This document shows, piece by piece, positions 44,189 to 54,800 of a stretch of DNA of 64,000 nucleotides. Position 1 is the first letter of the stretch, and each line of letters starts with the position of its first letter. Location: assembly GCA_037178625.1 (NCBI GenBank), contig CM074144.1, positions 248,001 to 312,000 on the forward strand, in the 5' to 3' direction. The position numbers and the translations under genes are program-made. Source of the DNA: Skeletonema tropicum. Taxonomy: Eukaryota; Bacillariophyta; Thalassiosirophyceae; Thalassiosirales; Thalassiosiraceae. Below the pieces are notes generated by a model. That model did no database searches. It saw only the letters and a program-made list of their open reading frames with translations, and was not told the DNA's origin.

Positions 44189-45794
44189 TTATAATTTACG
44201 TCCATTATCCTGAAAATGAGACTTACCCTCCCTCGCACAAATCTCCATCTGCTCCTTCCTCTGTGCAAACCGTTCAAATGATTCACGTGTCGTCCCATCA
44301 TGACATCGTGGACATGTCAACCCTGGTACATACCACCTTTGTGAGGTAGTATCGTAGGTTAATGGGGGGAGATTGCGTATTCCCATGAGTAATTGTTCGT
44401 ATTCCTTCTTTTTGTTTTGCAATTCGACGTTACCATTGCAAGCATCGTCATCATTATCATCATTCGTTGCAGCACCACTTTCATTATCATGCACTTGTTC
44501 CAACAGTCGACGATCCATAGGACCACGACATCCATGACACGAAACATACCTATTCGACGGTTCCAATCCCTCCGTAAGCGCTACTCGTTTATCAAATACA
44601 AAACACTCGCCATGAAATGTCGACGATCCTCCTTCCCCTTCCCCATCCTTGTTTGTATTTGTAGTAGTAGTGTCACGACGCTTGGCAACATCATCCAAAT
44701 AGGACAATATCCCCCCCTCCAAATGATAAATTGGTAAATTGGATGGAAAGAGATTTGATTGGAGTGCGTACGATGTAGCTTTTTCACAGCGGATTCCTCC
44801 TGTGCAGAACATGGCTATGGCGGTTGGTGGTGGTTTCTTTTGGATTGTTGGTTTGGTGGTTTTCTTTGCCATCATCACTACCATCTCCATCATTTAACTG
44901 CTCCACTCTCTTATTATCATCACTACCATCAGCATCAACATCCCAATCATACTCATTCGCCAACCTCTCAAGATACTCCGGAAACTCACTAAAATGCCTC
45001 GTCTTGGGATCAACCGCACTCTCAAAGCTACCAATATCAATCTCATATGAATTTCGTGTATCAATTACCAATACATTGGGATCTCTCATGGCGTCATCCC
45101 ATTGACGAGGATTGAGATAGGTTCCCTTGATTATGTTGGGGTTGGCTAATTGATTTTGTAAGTGGCGGTGTGGCGTTGGTGTTGGTGTGTGTGTAAGGGG
45201 GTTGGTGATTGGACGTCCTAGGCCGAGTGTCACTATTTCGGGTTTGATTTTGATTTTGAGACGTTGGAATGCTTGTTGCGGTCGACTACTGCTGCTGCTG
45301 CTGCTGCTGCTGATATTGTTGTTGGTAGTATCATCGACATCATGTTCATTCGAATGCTCTTTCCAAACACTCGATCGAGTTCTCAGTCCCTCCCCACCGA
45401 ACAATGGATGATTGCTGATAAATGCCTTTACCGGATCATCTTCACCATCATACTTCTTCACATCACCACCACCACCACCACCACTACCACCATAACTATC
45501 ATTATTATTATGTGTAGTGGGAGGAGGGTACGGATAGCAAATGGTCCCATTAATCCCCTCAGGAGCAATCAATAACGTCCCTCGAGTTTCATACCGTCTC
45601 AATGTGGCATATAGTTCCGATTGTAGTTGTAATAGTTGGGGATGACGTTCGGGATGTTTCATGAGGGTTTGTTCGTCCCATAATGATGATGATGATTCTT
45701 GTGTAGTGGTGGTGGTTGGAGTGACAAGTGGGATGAAGCGATAGAGTGCCAAGATGCGATACTCTTCGATAGTAGTAGATGAAGACGTCGTCAT
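44189..45794 (-). CDS. TrhO/YceA-type tRNA uridine-34 hydroxylase (rhodanese domain), one frameshift
   Basis: The N-terminal part (residues 1-320) has the family's first domain ([17 protein letters not shown]) and the start of the rhodanese domain ([26 protein letters not shown]). The continuing frame (44893-44189) carries the catalytic loop [12 protein letters not shown], then [11 protein letters not shown], the FVFDKRV strand and a CxxC...CPRC tail. These proteins oxidise tRNA U34 to 5-hydroxyuridine; an organellar site is possible. The two parts lie in different frames. Joining them needs one base skipped between about 44890 and 44815, with no usable GT-AG intron seen there. The region is a GATGGTAGTGATGAT repeat, prone to slippage or sequencing error. 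A (CAG/CTG)8 run encodes poly-Ser near 45300. Confidence 0.82.
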
Positions 45795-46075
45795 GATGAT
45801 GATGGATAATACTGTGTGTTATGATAGGACGCTCATCTTGCCCATGGAAATGGATGGTTTTGGTGCATTTTCTTTGGTTGGTGGATGGCGCGAAAAGGTG
45901 GTGGGCCGTGCGTGGGCATCTTTCCGAAGCTTTGCAAAACCGGCATCACTTTTACCCACATTGCAACCAACCAACAACAATGACCAATGCCAGTGCCAAT
46001 GCATGCCGGATGCTGGTGCCATTGATGATGTTGTTTTGATGAACCTCCACCGGCGTCGGCTACTAGCTTTTTGAA

Positions 46076-48025
46076 ATGACCATGACGGCATCATCGGAAG
46101 GAACAAATGACGATAGTAGCCAGGAGGTGGTGCCATCTCAGCCTCCTCTACCAGAAAGACGACGACGCACACCACCCAAATCAATCTCTTGGCTCCTCGT
46201 CATTTTGATTCTCGTCACAGTCAATATGTGGAACTCATCCAAGGATCTTCTACCCATGATATCTTCATTCACTGGGGGCAATGATAACAACGAGGTGGTG
46301 CTGGGGGGACAATATTATAATTTTTCACAGAATGAAATGTCAGGACAATCGATGCAGATGCAGATGCAAAATGTTACTCAGGAAATAGCTATGTGGAGAA
46401 ATCATTCTTTATCAACAAACTTTAGTGATACAAACTTCAAGACAAAAGGGAGATCAGCGACAGCAACATGCAACTTTTGTCAAGGAGATGGTCGAATCTT
46501 GAACCCATCCATCCGTCTCCAAGATGGCCTCACATCATGCGGAGACATTAAACTACAAACGGAACACAAAAACGTTAGTCAAGTCGTTTGCATGGAATAT
46601 CAAACATTCGAAAACTTGTGCTGTCCAACATCCAACTGGACTCACTTTTGGAGCAAAGCAAGTAGAGATTGCTTTCATCTAACCAACATTTGTCATGCCC
46701 CCAATGATGGAGAATGGTTCTACGATCGCAGTGTGGAATATTCAGCATACGAGAACAACAGGCTACACAGACGACAGCCAACCATAGCGTATGATAGAAC
46801 AATAATGCATGTGGGTGTCCAATCAGATACCCGTATTCATTTCAATGTGTCATCGACCACTAGGTACAGTGGTAACAACATGACCGAGTGTCCCTACTCT
46901 CACACCCCACATCATATTGTAAGTCAATCGGCATATAATCACATGATTGGAGAGTTTTACGTCCGACAATTAATTGGACTCAATCGATGGATGCAAGAGT
47001 ATCCACCTGAATCGGACCAAGATGTACAAATGTACATTCACTTTGCCGCACGAAAGGGTAAAATATACGATGGACATCGGTTGTTCATGGGAGTATTGCC
47101 ACAGAATAACAATGTGGAGAATTTTCTATCACTTGTTCAGGGGAAGGAGACTTGTGAGTGTTATCAAACCCTGGCATTTTGTGGGTACAATAGGACGACG
47201 ACTGCTGCTGCTGCTACTTCAGAGTCGACCAATAATAATCAACGGAAGAGAAATCATACATTTAGCGTTACTGGAACCATCTCGTACAAAAAAGAAAGAC
47301 AAGGTGCGAATTGGTGCCATGATGATGCAAATAAGCTCGATTTGACTTGCACCATATTTAATGATCTTAGGCAAGACTTGTTGATGCAGTATGAAAGGAG
47401 GGATTCGACACTGCAGCAAAAGATTCGTGAGTATAGACGTCAAAAGATACAATCAGCTGCGGGCTTACCGGCGGAGGAAGTAAGCAATGTAGATCAGTGG
47501 AAAATTGTTGGATTGGCAGACCGCAAGTCACGGCGTGTTTGGTTGAACATTAATGATTCAGTGAAAGCTTGTGACGAGTTTCGACAGCACAAGGTGGTGT
47601 GCATCACTGTTAATGTGGAGGAGACCTCTTCACCTGAGGAGCAGTTGCTTATGCACTCATCGTTGGATGCCCTGGTAGGCATTCACGGTGCACAGCTTAC
47701 GCAGGGAATTCTCCTCCCAAGCCAAGGATATATTGTTGAGCTCCTGCCTTGGGTACCACATTGGATGTGGGGGGGATGGGTGGCGAAAACAAGCTCTCCC
47801 ACGCCAGTCGGAATAATGTTCCATAACACCGATCTCAATCATCTTGGGTACGCTCTTGACCGCGATAGTGTACCGCTCTGTAAGCACGTGAATGAAACGG
47901 ATGAAATAGAATGTTTCAAGAGTGAACAAAAACAGAATAAAACCATGAGGTGGGATCGTCGCGATTTCGAGGTCAAACCAGACGTTGTGACCAAGTTCAT
48001 ATTCGTCGTTTTTACTTCAGAATAG
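46076..48025 (+). CDS. GT61-family-like glycosyltransferase, type II membrane protein
   Basis: 649 aa starting with a short cytosolic tail (RRRRTPPK), one membrane anchor near residue 37-55 and a lumenal stem with many NxS/T sites. The C-terminal quarter has the GT61 signature: HSSLDALVGIHGAQLTQG, then a VELLPW motif. Family members transfer xylose, GlcNAc or arabinose in the Golgi/ER (plant xylosyltransferases, animal EOGT). Cys pairs in the stem (CNFCQGDGRILNP) are unusual. The donor sugar cannot be told from sequence. It is divergent from the tRNA hydroxylase gene with about 280 bases between, and convergent with the methyltransferase gene. Confidence 0.78.
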   Translation: MTMTASSEGTNDDSSQEVVPSQPPLPERRRRTPPKSISWLLVILILVTVNMWNSSKDLLPMISSFTGGNDNNEVVLGGQYYNFSQNEMSGQSMQMQMQNVTQEIAMWRNHSLSTNFSDTNFKTKGRSATATCNFCQGDGRILNPSIRLQDGLTSCGDIKLQTEHKNVSQVVCMEYQTFENLCCPTSNWTHFWSKASRDCFHLTNICHAPNDGEWFYDRSVEYSAYENNRLHRRQPTIAYDRTIMHVGVQSDTRIHFNVSSTTRYSGNNMTECPYSHTPHHIVSQSAYNHMIGEFYVRQLIGLNRWMQEYPPESDQDVQMYIHFAARKGKIYDGHRLFMGVLPQNNNVENFLSLVQGKETCECYQTLAFCGYNRTTTAAAATSESTNNNQRKRNHTFSVTGTISYKKERQGANWCHDDANKLDLTCTIFNDLRQDLLMQYERRDSTLQQKIREYRRQKIQSAAGLPAEEVSNVDQWKIVGLADRKSRRVWLNINDSVKACDEFRQHKVVCITVNVEETSSPEEQLLMHSSLDALVGIHGAQLTQGILLPSQGYIVELLPWVPHWMWGGWVAKTSSPTPVGIMFHNTDLNHLGYALDRDSVPLCKHVNETDEIECFKSEQKQNKTMRWDRRDFEVKPDVVTKFIFVVFTSE

Positions 48026-48254
48026 TACCAACTGTGATAGCATGAAAGCACGTGCAACTGAGAATGACTTTGTTCTGTACAATGCTTACTGTACTCGCGG
48101 TGTTGAGAGCGAATTTAGTACAAAGCATTATTATCAGAAGGAGAGTGAAAGTAAAAGCGCTGCGTAGAGGAGGAAATATTGGAGCAGATGTAGATTGATG
48201 GATAGCTAAAGATAGATTGTTGGTCAATAGAGCAAAATAATTGCTAATAAGGCA

Positions 48255-49187
48255 CTAAGTATCACTTCCATCCTCCACAACAACACCTCCTACCTCCATA
48301 GATCCATTACCATAGTGCATTTGATATGGTTCTCTTAAAGGATCTATACGTTTCTGAATGACAACCATGTAAGAGTTATGATGAGTCGTGTCTCTCGCCC
48401 ACATGCTTCCAACTCGTTTTAGCCATTCCTCCCATGCTCGATGGCCAATTGCCGTATCCACCCAGATGGTATCATGTCCCTGGAGAATATCTCGTGTTGC
48501 TTGTTGGAGCTTCGAAGGATCGTCGTGGAATTTGGATACACCATTCCCTCTACCTGTGATTCCAATGTCTTCAATTATGTAGTATCCCCCGGGCTTTAGG
48601 ATGGGAAAGAGCTTTTGCAAGAATGTTTCTTGAGAATTTGCCGAGTGTGGTCCGTCATCAATGATGATATCCATAGATTCTGGAATGAAGCCTAAATCTG
48701 CCATGGTGATATTTTGTTGAAGAATGTCCACAATATGCGTATGGACCCGAGGCTTCAACAAGTCGAGATTGTTCTGAACGACATCTATTGGTGGATATTT
48801 ATCAAATCCATGTATTTCCGCTTGTGGAAAGTATCTAAACCATGCCTGAATCGATTGCCCATAACTAATACCAATCTCTGTAATGTTTGTAACTGAATGT
48901 CGAGTATTTGCAAAAATCATATTGTACAATTTCACATAGGAATGGTCATCTCTTGATTTGTCTGACTTGTATTTGTACATGAGTTCTTCGATGTAGTTGT
49001 GGGATTCTTTTTGAGGGGTGATCGTGATTTTGTCGTTGGTGCTCTTTGTCTTTGCCCCCGCCCCCTCCATTATTGCATTGTTGTAGTTAATTGAGACCCC
49101 TGCAATGCATACGAGGGATAAGAGCAGCTTGATTGCATTGGTGAATTTGAGTTGCCATCGCTCGGGCTGAGGGCTGTTGGGTGTCAT
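48255..49187 (-). CDS. Membrane-anchored SAM-dependent methyltransferase
   Basis: 310 aa. One hydrophobic segment near the N-terminus (IKLLLSLVCIAGVSI) suggests a signal anchor. The catalytic domain begins at YKSDKSRDDHSYVKLYN and shows SAM motif I (ITEIGISYGQSI), an acidic loop (IHGFDKYPP), motif IV (MDIIIDDGPHS) and LKPGGYYIIEDI. This pattern is close to the Methyltransf_24/CmcI-like O-methyltransferases that act on sugars or small molecules. With the anchor, a Golgi role in methylating glycans is possible (inference). It is tail-to-tail with the GT61-like gene. Confidence 0.75.
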   Translation of the reverse strand: MTPNSPQPERWQLKFTNAIKLLLSLVCIAGVSINYNNAIMEGAGAKTKSTNDKITITPQKESHNYIEELMYKYKSDKSRDDHSYVKLYNMIFANTRHSVTNITEIGISYGQSIQAWFRYFPQAEIHGFDKYPPIDVVQNNLDLLKPRVHTHIVDILQQNITMADLGFIPESMDIIIDDGPHSANSQETFLQKLFPILKPGGYYIIEDIGITGRGNGVSKFHDDPSKLQQATRDILQGHDTIWVDTAIGHRAWEEWLKRVGSMWARDTTHHNSYMVVIQKRIDPLREPYQMHYGNGSMEVGGVVVEDGSDT

Positions 49188-49545
49188 GGTTTTGGATAGG
49201 TAGATGACCTATCTCATCAGCGATAATGCAACATTTAATGCAACATTTACCTAATTTCGATATGATATGACATCAGCCCCGGCCGCCCCCGCCATGTTTG
49301 TTTTCACAAATTTTTGAAAAGCAGACTGCTACAAAATGATGGGCGGGGCGCCCCGTTCCCCGCTGGGGTCATTCCAAGATCCCTCCTTCTCGCTCGATAC
49401 AGCGATTTTCAGCGACACAACGGGATTACACGCGTTCCTTTACGTCTTGACTCTTGACTTTCATCTTTCATAACCTAAAGCCCCACCTAACCTCACCTAA
49501 TCACCTACACCTTGCTTTTCACAAAACACAGGTCACCTAACCACC
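49188..49545. other. Divergent promoter region with dispersed repeat
   Basis: Lies between the methyltransferase and the secreted protein gene, which run apart. A short copy of the 5.0/5.3-kb repeat (49220-49271) contains a small internal duplication of ATGCAACATTTA. A GC-rich block (GGGCGGGGCGCCCCG) and CCTAACCTCACCTAATCACC repeats precede the start at 49546. Confidence 0.5.
49220..49271 (+). repeat. Dispersed repeat, copy 3 (partial)
   Basis: GCGATAATGCAACATTTA and CAACATTTACCTAATTTC match the repeat at 5335-5412, about 44 kb away. Confidence 0.6.
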
Positions 49546-51060
49546 ATGGCGGCCAAACTATCCCTCCTACGAGCCATAACGGCGATATCCATTCTCATAA
49601 TACACCCTCTGCCCATCAATTCGCACGCGCTACTACGCAAGCGAAGCGACGATGGTAATAATAGTAAAAAATTCGCCGTACAAGACCAAAAAAATCATGA
49701 GTACGTATCCACCAAAATACTCACCAAATTCCTCCCATCAAACAACAACAATGTTACCTCCTCTTCGTCATCATCCACAGCATCACCAATGGCATGCACC
49801 CCGCAAGAAAATAAATTAAAGAAATGTTACGAATCGCTCGCTCAATCCTTCAATGAGATCAAATGCACTCAATGTATTTACGGGAATGTCAACCCCTCGA
49901 CGCAAGTCATCACTTGTCCCCACTCCGATTACTGTGGTAGTGTGTCCGGATGTGTGGAGGGAACTTGTCCGAAAGAGTGTAAGGATGAATTTTATGAGGT
50001 GTTGAGTTGTGTATGGGAGAAGGCTGGGTGTAATGCTACTGCTGGGGTGGGTGATGGGAAATGTGATGTGACAGTGAAGAAGAAGAAGAAGAAGAAGGTT
50101 AAGACTAGTGGTACCGCTGCCACTGTTGCCACTACCAAGACACAAACAGCAGCACCTGCATCATCCAAAGGATCAAAGAATCCATGCAGTGAATGCAGCA
50201 CTTCCAAAGGAGGAGCACGACAAAACTTTTGTGGAAAACTCAACGTTTACCTCATTCAAGACGCGTGCTCGTCTCAAACAGAATGTAGTGATCATGGATT
50301 GAAATGTCAATTGTGTACGAAGATTGTTCATAATGATGGGTATGGTGGCAAGAGTGTGGATGAGGATGTTGGTAATGGAGCGTATATTTGCGTAAAGGAG
50401 GACGAGAATGATGGAGAGGATGGCGAAACGAAAGCTGCCCCTGCTGGGAGAGGTGGTAATGATACTACTGCCACTGCTGGAGCAGCGATAAGCTCATCAG
50501 ATTCTTCCAGCGATAAGAAGAAGCAAAAAGGTGCTGATTCTGCTGCCACCACATCCACCTTCTCAACAACCAAGAAGACACAAAAAGGTGCCACAAGAAC
50601 CACATCCACATCTACCACAACACCAGCAGGAGGCTTCTGCTACTCCCGCGCCGGAGTCCTCGGAAACTGCATGTTCTCCAAAGACACATCCCCCAACTGT
50701 CTCAAATGCATACAGTCAGGTACTCAAGATCACACATCCGATCCGACATGTAACGATGTACAACAACCTCAATTCTGTACCAATATTGCCACATGTGCCA
50801 AAGAACATTGTGGGGAATGTAAATTTGAATTTTACGCTGGGTTGAATTGTGCATTGCAAAAGATTCATGAATGTGAGCAGTTCTCGTGTGCTATTGGTGG
50901 TGGTGGGAGTGAAGGTGCAATAGGAGTATCATATGGTAGTGGGAGGTATGATGCTAGTCATGATGGGTATACTTTGCAACAGTTTCGGGATGATGCTGAG
51001 AGGCAGTATAAGATGATGAATCCACGAGAGGAAGGAGAGGTTGTTGTCAGAGAAGCCTGA
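49546..51060 (+). CDS. Secreted cysteine-rich protein with Ser/Thr-rich linkers
   Basis: 504 aa with a signal peptide (LLRAITAISILIIHPL). Three Cys-rich blocks (about residues 84-170, 222-270 and 363-450) are separated by linkers of Thr, Ser, Ala and Lys, including a run of six Lys. Blocks one and three share a pattern: C-x-x-C then spaced CP/CxxH, a CKEC or CGEC-like element, then (E/K)FYxxLxC and a further Cys helix (CVWEKAGC, CALQKIHEC). This suggests an internal duplication. No known enzyme motif is seen. A cell-wall, extracellular-matrix or frustule-associated role is conceivable only from the composition. Confidence 0.75.
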   Translation: MAAKLSLLRAITAISILIIHPLPINSHALLRKRSDDGNNSKKFAVQDQKNHEYVSTKILTKFLPSNNNNVTSSSSSSTASPMACTPQENKLKKCYESLAQSFNEIKCTQCIYGNVNPSTQVITCPHSDYCGSVSGCVEGTCPKECKDEFYEVLSCVWEKAGCNATAGVGDGKCDVTVKKKKKKKVKTSGTAATVATTKTQTAAPASSKGSKNPCSECSTSKGGARQNFCGKLNVYLIQDACSSQTECSDHGLKCQLCTKIVHNDGYGGKSVDEDVGNGAYICVKEDENDGEDGETKAAPAGRGGNDTTATAGAAISSSDSSSDKKKQKGADSAATTSTFSTTKKTQKGATRTTSTSTTTPAGGFCYSRAGVLGNCMFSKDTSPNCLKCIQSGTQDHTSDPTCNDVQQPQFCTNIATCAKEHCGECKFEFYAGLNCALQKIHECEQFSCAIGGGGSEGAIGVSYGSGRYDASHDGYTLQQFRDDAERQYKMMNPREEGEVVVREA

Positions 51061-51850
51061 GTGAGTGAGATAATAATTGTAACATAGACATAGGAAATGT
51101 GTACCATCGCAACAAAATACTGCTGTCCTGACTCCAGATCGTGATGGTAAAAGTGATATGCCAAACTAGGATCAAGACTGAAGTAATCTTTGTACCCTGA
51201 AACATCGAGCTCAGTCAATCTCCTCGAGTTCATCCCAGCTCCTGGTTCTGAGCTACATTCAGAAGTACTATACTCGGCGAAGAAATCTTTGCCACGCGCT
51301 ACAACAACTTGGATAACTATCATAGTTCACTTTTATGAATTCCGAGAAAATCAAATACTATGCAATTGATGTCAAGGTATATACTCTAGAGCTCTAGAGA
51401 GAGAGAGAGATGACTCGTTTGTGATGCTTCACTCGGACATGTCGGAAATTGCTCAGATGGGGGGATGTTACTCTTGAGCTTGACTCGGGAAAGTAAGGCG
51501 CCGTATCCGAGAAGTGTAACAGCTTGAGATGATCCACTGATGAGTGCTGGTGGTATCATCATCGTCTCTTGTGTGCGTGGTGAATGTATAGCCATCGGAG
51601 GATGTGCCACCAACCACCAAACACATCAACATCACAAAATTTTAGTCAGTATGTACCTGGCTTCGCAGTCGCAGGGAGTGGCGAAAGGTTTCGACTGTAT
51701 CTTGGGTAAGTGGGTGAGGTGTTGCCGCAATGATGTTTGCAACACAATGATCATGATGAGTGTCGCCAGTCGCTAACCTTAATTACCTCTGCCACTCAAT
51801 CATTCCACAACACGAACATTAAGCTGACATATCATATCACTTGAATTATC
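51061..51850. other. Intergenic region before LRR copy D
   Basis: Contains a short GA run next to a CTCTAGAGCTCTAGAG palindrome at about 51386-51410 and the presumed promoter of LRR copy D. No coding signal is convincing. Confidence 0.35.
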
Positions 51851-54800
51851 ATGGGCAGCGACTCTCCTTTCACTTCTAACACTGCCGCGATGGATCGGCG
51901 TGATCTTCTGGAGCAGGCGATAATGATTCGCTCCCTGTTGCGCCAAGAGGGCGTCGCCGCTTCTGCAGCTGCTGACCGTGATCGCGATGTCTTCACTGAG
52001 ATTTTGGAGGAAGGCATGACGCTCAAAAATAGTCTCTTGGCCGGTGTCTCGAAGGAACTCCTTTTGACGGTTTTCCTTCTTCACTTAATGGATGAGAGGG
52101 AGGAGGGTCGAGCGGCATTGCCATTATCATCCGATGACGCCGCATCCGATCATCAGTTGATGGATGTAGCCGCCGCAGAGGCTGACAAGAAGAAAATGGC
52201 AGCAACTGCGGTAGCCAGGAAGCAACGCCGCCGCCGCCGTAAACAGAACAAGCGGAATAAGGAGGCCGCCAATCGGGACCAGACCAATCCTTTGTCATGG
52301 CTGGGCGGTGGCGGTGGAATTATTATTTCGATCATTGTGGTTGTGCTTATTATTATGATGGTGATGGTCAAATTCGACTCCAACTTCATAACGTTGATTC
52401 CCCCCCTCTCACTAATTGGTCAAAGTGATGCATCAGGGGAGGGGGAGGCTCTTCCAGCATTGCGACCATCTGCAGCAAGATCTCTTCCTCAAAAGCAACA
52501 GCTAGCGAATGCAGCATCAACATCTCCTGAAATTATCAGTCCATTGCCAGCGGTTGTCCCACCACCAATCTTCTCACCGTCTCCGTCTACTGCAATCAAC
52601 GAATTAAGGGCATTGGCATTGAAATGTGTTGACACTCCAAACTGGGAGGATATAGCTGGTGATGGGTGTGATTGGTATGAAAGAAGTGATACAGACTGTT
52701 CCACCGCTGACTACCATGCAGGAGATGAAGGACCAGCAACTGATCACTGCTGCTTTTGTGGTGGTGGTACAAGTGTAACTCTTCCTCCTAGCAACTCTCC
52801 AACAATCACTAACTCTCCATCGATTTCAGTTAATCCGACGTATACCTGTTTAGACATTCCCAACTGGAAGGATGGTTATGGTGTTGGGTGTGATTATTAC
52901 GAAGAAAATGAAGTGCCAGGATGTCCAGACAGTGGTGGCAGCAGGGCTGGAGACATGGGACCAGCAACAGAGAGCTGTTGCCACTGTCAAGGGGGTATTC
53001 GTACTGTAAGTTTCAAACGTACATCTTGTTTTGGAGTTAGATTGAATGCATTATTTGTCTAATTTACTATCATCTGCAGTGTGAGGATTACAGGTCAAAA
53101 TGTCAAGACTACTTTGATGTCTTGGGGATCAAGGATGGTGTCGTGTCACCAGTTTGTGAAGAAGCAGAGTCTTGTTCCTGTGGAGATCATATTGTCAAAA
53201 ATGATACTCTTGAGGGGTATGGCGTTCACACCATTGGATTGTATAGTAAGTGCAAGTGCGACTTTTGGTTGCCTCTCTGTGAAGGTGCAGGCGTGGGAGA
53301 AGCTTGTGATTATGCCGCAGAATATTGCTGCGGAGATTTCTATTATGATGGTTTGGTGCACTATGAGTATGTTAACAGTCTTACATGTTACTGTGATTTC
53401 TTCAAGTATGCTCAGAACGAATTTGAACATGCGTTGAAGCCAAAGACAATGAATGTCAGCGAAGAGTTCATAAATCCTTGTGTTCAAGTGAAAAGTGATT
53501 GGATTAGTCGGACAGATTTGAAAAATGAAAGGACAAGTCTGGAGGCAATATACAATAATGCAAATGGTCCAAATTGGAGAAACAATGATGGTTGGATGAA
53601 TGAGGCAGTAGAGCATTGTAAGTGGTATGGAATATCTTGCAACCGTGACGGAATGGTCACTCGTATTGATTTGAGGGGCAACAACCTTGCAGGCCAGTTT
53701 CCTGTGTATACACGCAACACAGATTATATATCATGGGGATTGGGAGCAAATCCCTGAAAGCCAATGGTCATACACCAAGTACAGTTTGGCAGCTCTGCAC
53801 AGTCTCGAAACTGCTGACCTGGCGGAAAACAAGCTTACTGGTACCATTGAATATCGTCCGCTCTACAATCTTGCTTCGCTCGAGCACTTTGATGTGTCTG
53901 GAAATCTGCTCAGTGGAGAGATAAATGCACTTGTCAGTCCATTGATAACACACTCAGGCTTTAGCAACAACAACTTCACGTCTATGCGTCGCTTCGAAAA
54001 GTACAAGGCATCCTACCAAAAACTCCGATATTGTGATGTGAGCAACAACGCCATCAATACAAATGGCACAGTCCTTCTAGAGAACATTCCACCCAACATT
54101 GAGCAATTCTTTGCACAAAACAATCTAATCTACGGCAGTCTTCCAGAATCAATAAATAATCTTCCACAGTTGAGACAACTCGACATGTCATTCAACGCTC
54201 TCTCAGGGAGTCTTTCAGAGTCATTGAATAATCTTCCAAAATTACGTCAATTCAGCATTTCACACAACTCTCTCTCAGGGAGTCTACCAGAGTCATTGAA
54301 TTATCTTCCACAGTTACGACAACTCGACATGTCATCCAACGCTCTCTCCGGGGAACTGCCAGACTTCGCAGACTCTTGGTTGAGTCTCCAAGAGCTGCAC
54401 TTGTCCAACCAAATAAACGGCTTGACAGGATCAATCCCAGAAGATATAGGAAAATTCCAATCTCTCAAGATTTTGAATCTAGCTGGCAACAAGCTGAAAG
54501 GTACAATTCCATCCTCCATAGGAAAGATGGCAGTGATTGAATTATTAGATTTTTCCAACAACCTTATAAGCAGCATGATTCCTCCTGAGTTTGGAATGCT
54601 CCAAGGTGAGTACATTGTTTTCTTACGCTTTGCTGTGCAATGAAACAGATTTGTCAGACTTAACCACTTGTGCCATGATTCATGTGCAGGTGTCCTGAAA
54701 CACCTTGATCTTAGAAATAATGGTTTGTCTGGAGCTATTCCTTCTGAGATTGGTCTGCCCCACGGTTCAATCCTATTGGGAGGTAATTTGTTCAGCGATT

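Noticed and set aside
45187..45575. Plus-strand frames with poly-Leu/Ile or poly-Thr opposite the tRNA hydroxylase
   Set aside because: They arise from trinucleotide repeats (CTG, ACC) antisense to Ser and Gly runs in the hydroxylase.
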